Below the pieces are notes generated by a model, which worked only from the letters and a program-made list of their open reading frames with translations, was not told where the DNA came from and searched no databases. From Gammaproteobacteria bacterium (lineage in GTDB: Bacteria; Pseudomonadota; Gammaproteobacteria; Steroidobacterales; MnTg04), in contig JAPUHG010000185.1 in assembly GCA_027297845.1 (NCBI GenBank), forward strand, positions 1 to 7,809: a stretch of DNA of 7,809 bases. Direction: 5' to 3'. Below, piece after piece: positions 6,366 to 7,809 of the stretch (its first letter is position 1; each line of letters opens with the position of its first letter). The position numbers were made by a program, and so were the translations under genes.

Positions 6366-6635
6366 GTGCCACGCTCAGTTAAAAAAGGTCCTTTTGTTGA
6401 TGCACACCTCGCCAAAAAGGTTGAGGAAGCAGTAGCAAGCAACAGCCGCCGGCCGATCAAGACCTGGTCGCGCCGCTCAATGGTGTTGCCCGACATGGTG
6501 GGCCTGACGATCGCTGTTCATAACGGTCGCCAGCACGTGCCGGTTCTGATTTCTGAAAATATGGTCGGCCACAAACTTGGTGAATTCGCAATGACCCGGA
6601 CTTTCAGGGGTCATTCGGGTGACAAGAAGACTTAG
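6366..6635 (+). CDS. rpsS: 30S ribosomal protein S19
   Basis: S19 is a 30S head protein near the A-site finger that forms a pair with S13. The product is 89 residues. MPRSVKKGPFVD (1-12), the KTWSRRS block (33-39), the GLTIAVHNGRQHVPV block (47-61) and MVGHKLGEFA (66-75) are all family hallmarks. It ends in DKKT and so lacks the last lysines of E. coli S19 (92 residues). The start is GTG with a strong GAGGA at 6354-6358, 7 bases upstream, and this start gives the exact family N-terminus. It ends with two consecutive in-frame amber codons (6633-6638). The second is joined to the ribosome-binding site of rplV (GAGGAG at 6638-6643), which suggests tight coupling. Its place between rplB and rplV is standard. 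Confidence 0.98.
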   Translation: MPRSVKKGPFVDAHLAKKVEEAVASNSRRPIKTWSRRSMVLPDMVGLTIAVHNGRQHVPVLISENMVGHKLGEFAMTRTFRGHSGDKKT

Positions 6636-6651
6636 TAGAGGAGTCGGGAGC

Positions 6652-6984
6652 ATGCAAGTCGCAGCAAAATTACGCCATGCGCGGATATCACCGCAGAAAT
6701 GCCGCCTGATAGCCGACGCTGTGCGCGGCAAACCGGTTGCGACAGCGTTGCAGACGCTGGACTTCATGCCGAAGAAAGCCGCGCAGATCGTGAAAAAGCT
6801 GTTGGAATCGGCGATTGCCAATGCCGAGCATAACCACGGTGCCGATATCGACGAGTTGCGGATTTCGGCCGTCATGGTGGATGAGGCGCCGACCTTAAAG
6901 CGTTTCCGAGCGCGGGCAAAAGGTCGCGGCGCGAGAATTATCAAACGTAACAGTCACATCACCGTGCAGGTTGCGGACGAGTAA
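6652..6984 (+). CDS. rplV: 50S ribosomal protein L22
   Basis: L22 contacts all 23S rRNA domains. Its beta-hairpin lines the exit tunnel next to that of L4, and changes there give macrolide resistance. The 110-residue product equals the E. coli length. The core is clear: LRHARISPQKCRL (7-19), ADAVRGKPV (21-29), LESAIANAEHNHGADID (51-67), and the tunnel hairpin around VDEAPTLKRFRARAKGRGARI (76-96) followed by SHITVQVADE. The start is fixed at ATG 6652 by GAGGAG (6638-6643) 8 bases upstream and by homology. A GTG further upstream at 6619 lies inside rpsS and would add eleven residues absent from the family. No deletion is seen in the tunnel hairpin. A Pro usual after the KRIR-type motif is Ala here. 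The gap to rpsC is 13 bases. Confidence 0.98.
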   Translation: MQVAAKLRHARISPQKCRLIADAVRGKPVATALQTLDFMPKKAAQIVKKLLESAIANAEHNHGADIDELRISAVMVDEAPTLKRFRARAKGRGARIIKRNSHITVQVADE

Positions 6985-6997
6985 AGACGAGGTCGTA

Positions 6998-7675
6998 ATG
7001 GGACAAAAAGTACATCCGATCGGAATTCGACTTGGCATTACCAAGGACTGGTCGTCCACATGGTATGCGGATACCAAGAATTTCGCTGACCTGGTCGCCG
7101 CAGATCACGCGATCCGGGAATTTCTGAACAAACGCCTAGCCGAGGCATCGGTTAGCCGTATCCAGATCGATCGTCCGGCCAAGGTGACGCACATCACCAT
7201 TCACACCGCCCGCCCAGGCATCGTGATTGGCAAGAAAGGCGAGGATATCGAGAAGCTGCGCAATGAAATCGCCAAATTGACCGGATTGAAGATCCAGGAT
7301 GTGAAAATCAGGATCGCCGAAATACGCAAGCCGGAGCTGGATGCCAAGCTGGTCGCCGAAGGTATAGCGCAACAACTCGTGAGCCGCGTGATGTTCCTCC
7401 GCGCGATGAAACGCGCGGTGACCAAAACGATGCGGCTGGGCGCCCTGGGCATCAAGGTGAAAGTGGCAGGACGTTTGAATGGTGCGGAAATTGCCCGCAG
7501 CGAGTGGTATCACGAAGGTCGTGTGCCGCTGCATACTTTTCGCGCCGATATCGATTATGGGCTGGCCGAAGCCAAGACGACTTATGGAATCATCGGCGTC
7601 AAGGTATGGATTTTTAAAGGCGAAGTTTTTGATACCGCTGAAACCGGTAAAGAAGCCGCCGACAACGCCGCCTGA
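6998..7675 (+). CDS. rpsC: 30S ribosomal protein S3
   Basis: S3 lines the mRNA entry tunnel of the 30S head with S4 and S5 and contributes to mRNA unwinding. The product is 225 residues (E. coli 233). The N-terminus is MGQKVHPIGIRLG. The KH domain has the GKKG loop (78-81), and the C-terminal domain shows RKPELDAKLVAEGIAQQL (110-127), RAMKRAV (135-141), GRLNGAEIARSEWY and GYGVIGVKVWIFKGE-like TTYGIIGVKVWIFKGE. The start is ATG 6998, with GAGGT at 6989-6993; a further upstream ATG at 6971 lies inside rplV and is rejected. Oddities: about three extra residues after the KH core (LKIQDVKI region), Leu134 where E. coli has Arg131, loss of other nearby charged residues (LVSR for LERR, WYHEGR for WYREGR), and an acidic or neutral tail (AETGKEAADNAA) instead of the basic E. 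coli tail. Identity is secure. Confidence 0.98.
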   Translation: MGQKVHPIGIRLGITKDWSSTWYADTKNFADLVAADHAIREFLNKRLAEASVSRIQIDRPAKVTHITIHTARPGIVIGKKGEDIEKLRNEIAKLTGLKIQDVKIRIAEIRKPELDAKLVAEGIAQQLVSRVMFLRAMKRAVTKTMRLGALGIKVKVAGRLNGAEIARSEWYHEGRVPLHTFRADIDYGLAEAKTTYGIIGVKVWIFKGEVFDTAETGKEAADNAA

Positions 7676-7706
7676 TCGCGGTGCTGGTTTGAGGAGCAGT
7701 TGAGAG

Positions 7707-7809
7707 ATGTTGCAGCCGAAGCGGACCAAGTTCCGCAAACAGATGAAAGGCAAAAACCGTGGTCTGGCCCAGCGTGGCAGTACGGTCGCTTTTGGTGTGT
7801 TTGGTCTGA
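7707..7809 (+). CDS. rplP: 50S ribosomal protein L16, N-terminal part (runs off the window)
   Basis: L16 binds 5S and 23S rRNA near the A site and helps place the tRNA elbow. Only the first 34 codons are present before the window ends. The start MLQPKRTKFRKQMKG followed by NRGLAQRG and VAFGVFGL matches the family N-terminus closely. The E. coli protein is about 136 residues, so most of the gene lies downstream. GAGGAG at 7691-7696 is 10 bases before the ATG, and GAGAG also abuts it. It follows rpsC by 31 bases, and the usual next gene would be rpmC (L29). No stop codon is seen in the part present. Confidence 0.95.
   Translation, partial: MLQPKRTKFRKQMKGKNRGLAQRGSTVAFGVFGL

Noticed and set aside
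6619..6651. Longer rplV from a GTG inside rpsS
   Set aside because: The extra N-terminal residues are absent from L22, and the ATG at 6652 has a proper GAGGAG ribosome-binding site.
6971..6997. Longer rpsC from an ATG inside rplV
   Set aside because: S3 starts with MGQKVHP in the family, which fits ATG 6998. The upstream ATG adds unrelated residues.
1..7809. Undescribed system, mobile element, CRISPR array or defence genes
   Set aside because: Every long + strand frame is accounted for by a conserved translation gene, gaps are short, and no repeats or transposase motifs are visible.

Overview
This window is a stretch of the conserved translation supercluster (str plus S10 operons) of a proteobacterium. 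All genes lie on the + strand in the order fusA, tuf, rpsJ, rplC, rplD, rplW, rplB, rpsS, rplV, rpsC and the 5' end of rplP. Protein similarity as I recall it, the gene order with rpsJ directly behind tuf, and EF-Tu ending in KIIE suggest Gammaproteobacteria outside the enteric group (for example a sulfur-oxidiser-like or uncultivated lineage). Betaproteobacteria share this layout, so the class call is an inference. Base composition looks moderately GC-rich. Codon choice is loose for such highly expressed genes.

Layout. Bases 1-31 are the end of the gap or gene upstream of fusA. fusA (32-2125) and tuf (2181-3371) encode elongation factors G and Tu. rpsJ (S10/NusE, 3391-3705) follows tuf by 19 bases. 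The only sizeable gap, 3706-3915 (210 bases), holds an intrinsic-terminator-like hairpin, then an extended -10 promoter, then a structured leader of about 140 nt. From 3916 the genes for L3, L4, L23, L2, S19, L22, S3 and L16 are packed with gaps of at most 42 bases and one 4-base overlap (rplD/rplW).

How they work together. EF-Tu delivers aminoacyl-tRNA and EF-G drives translocation. The ribosomal proteins are mostly early or structural parts of the 50S (L3, L4, L23, L2, L22, L16) and the head of the 30S (S10, S19, S3). The signals in the rpsJ-rplC gap suggest that the transcription boundary between str and S10 lies after rpsJ. The S10 gene would then be expressed with the elongation factors, and the transcript led by rplC would carry its own leader, a plausible site for L4 feedback.

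I see no mobile element, CRISPR array, tRNA, rRNA or unknown gene cassette, and no undescribed system. The points worth checking are the terminator/promoter/leader block, the loss of conserved arginines in S3 including the position of E. coli Arg131, a lone amber codon separating in-frame L3 and L4, and a few smaller oddities.
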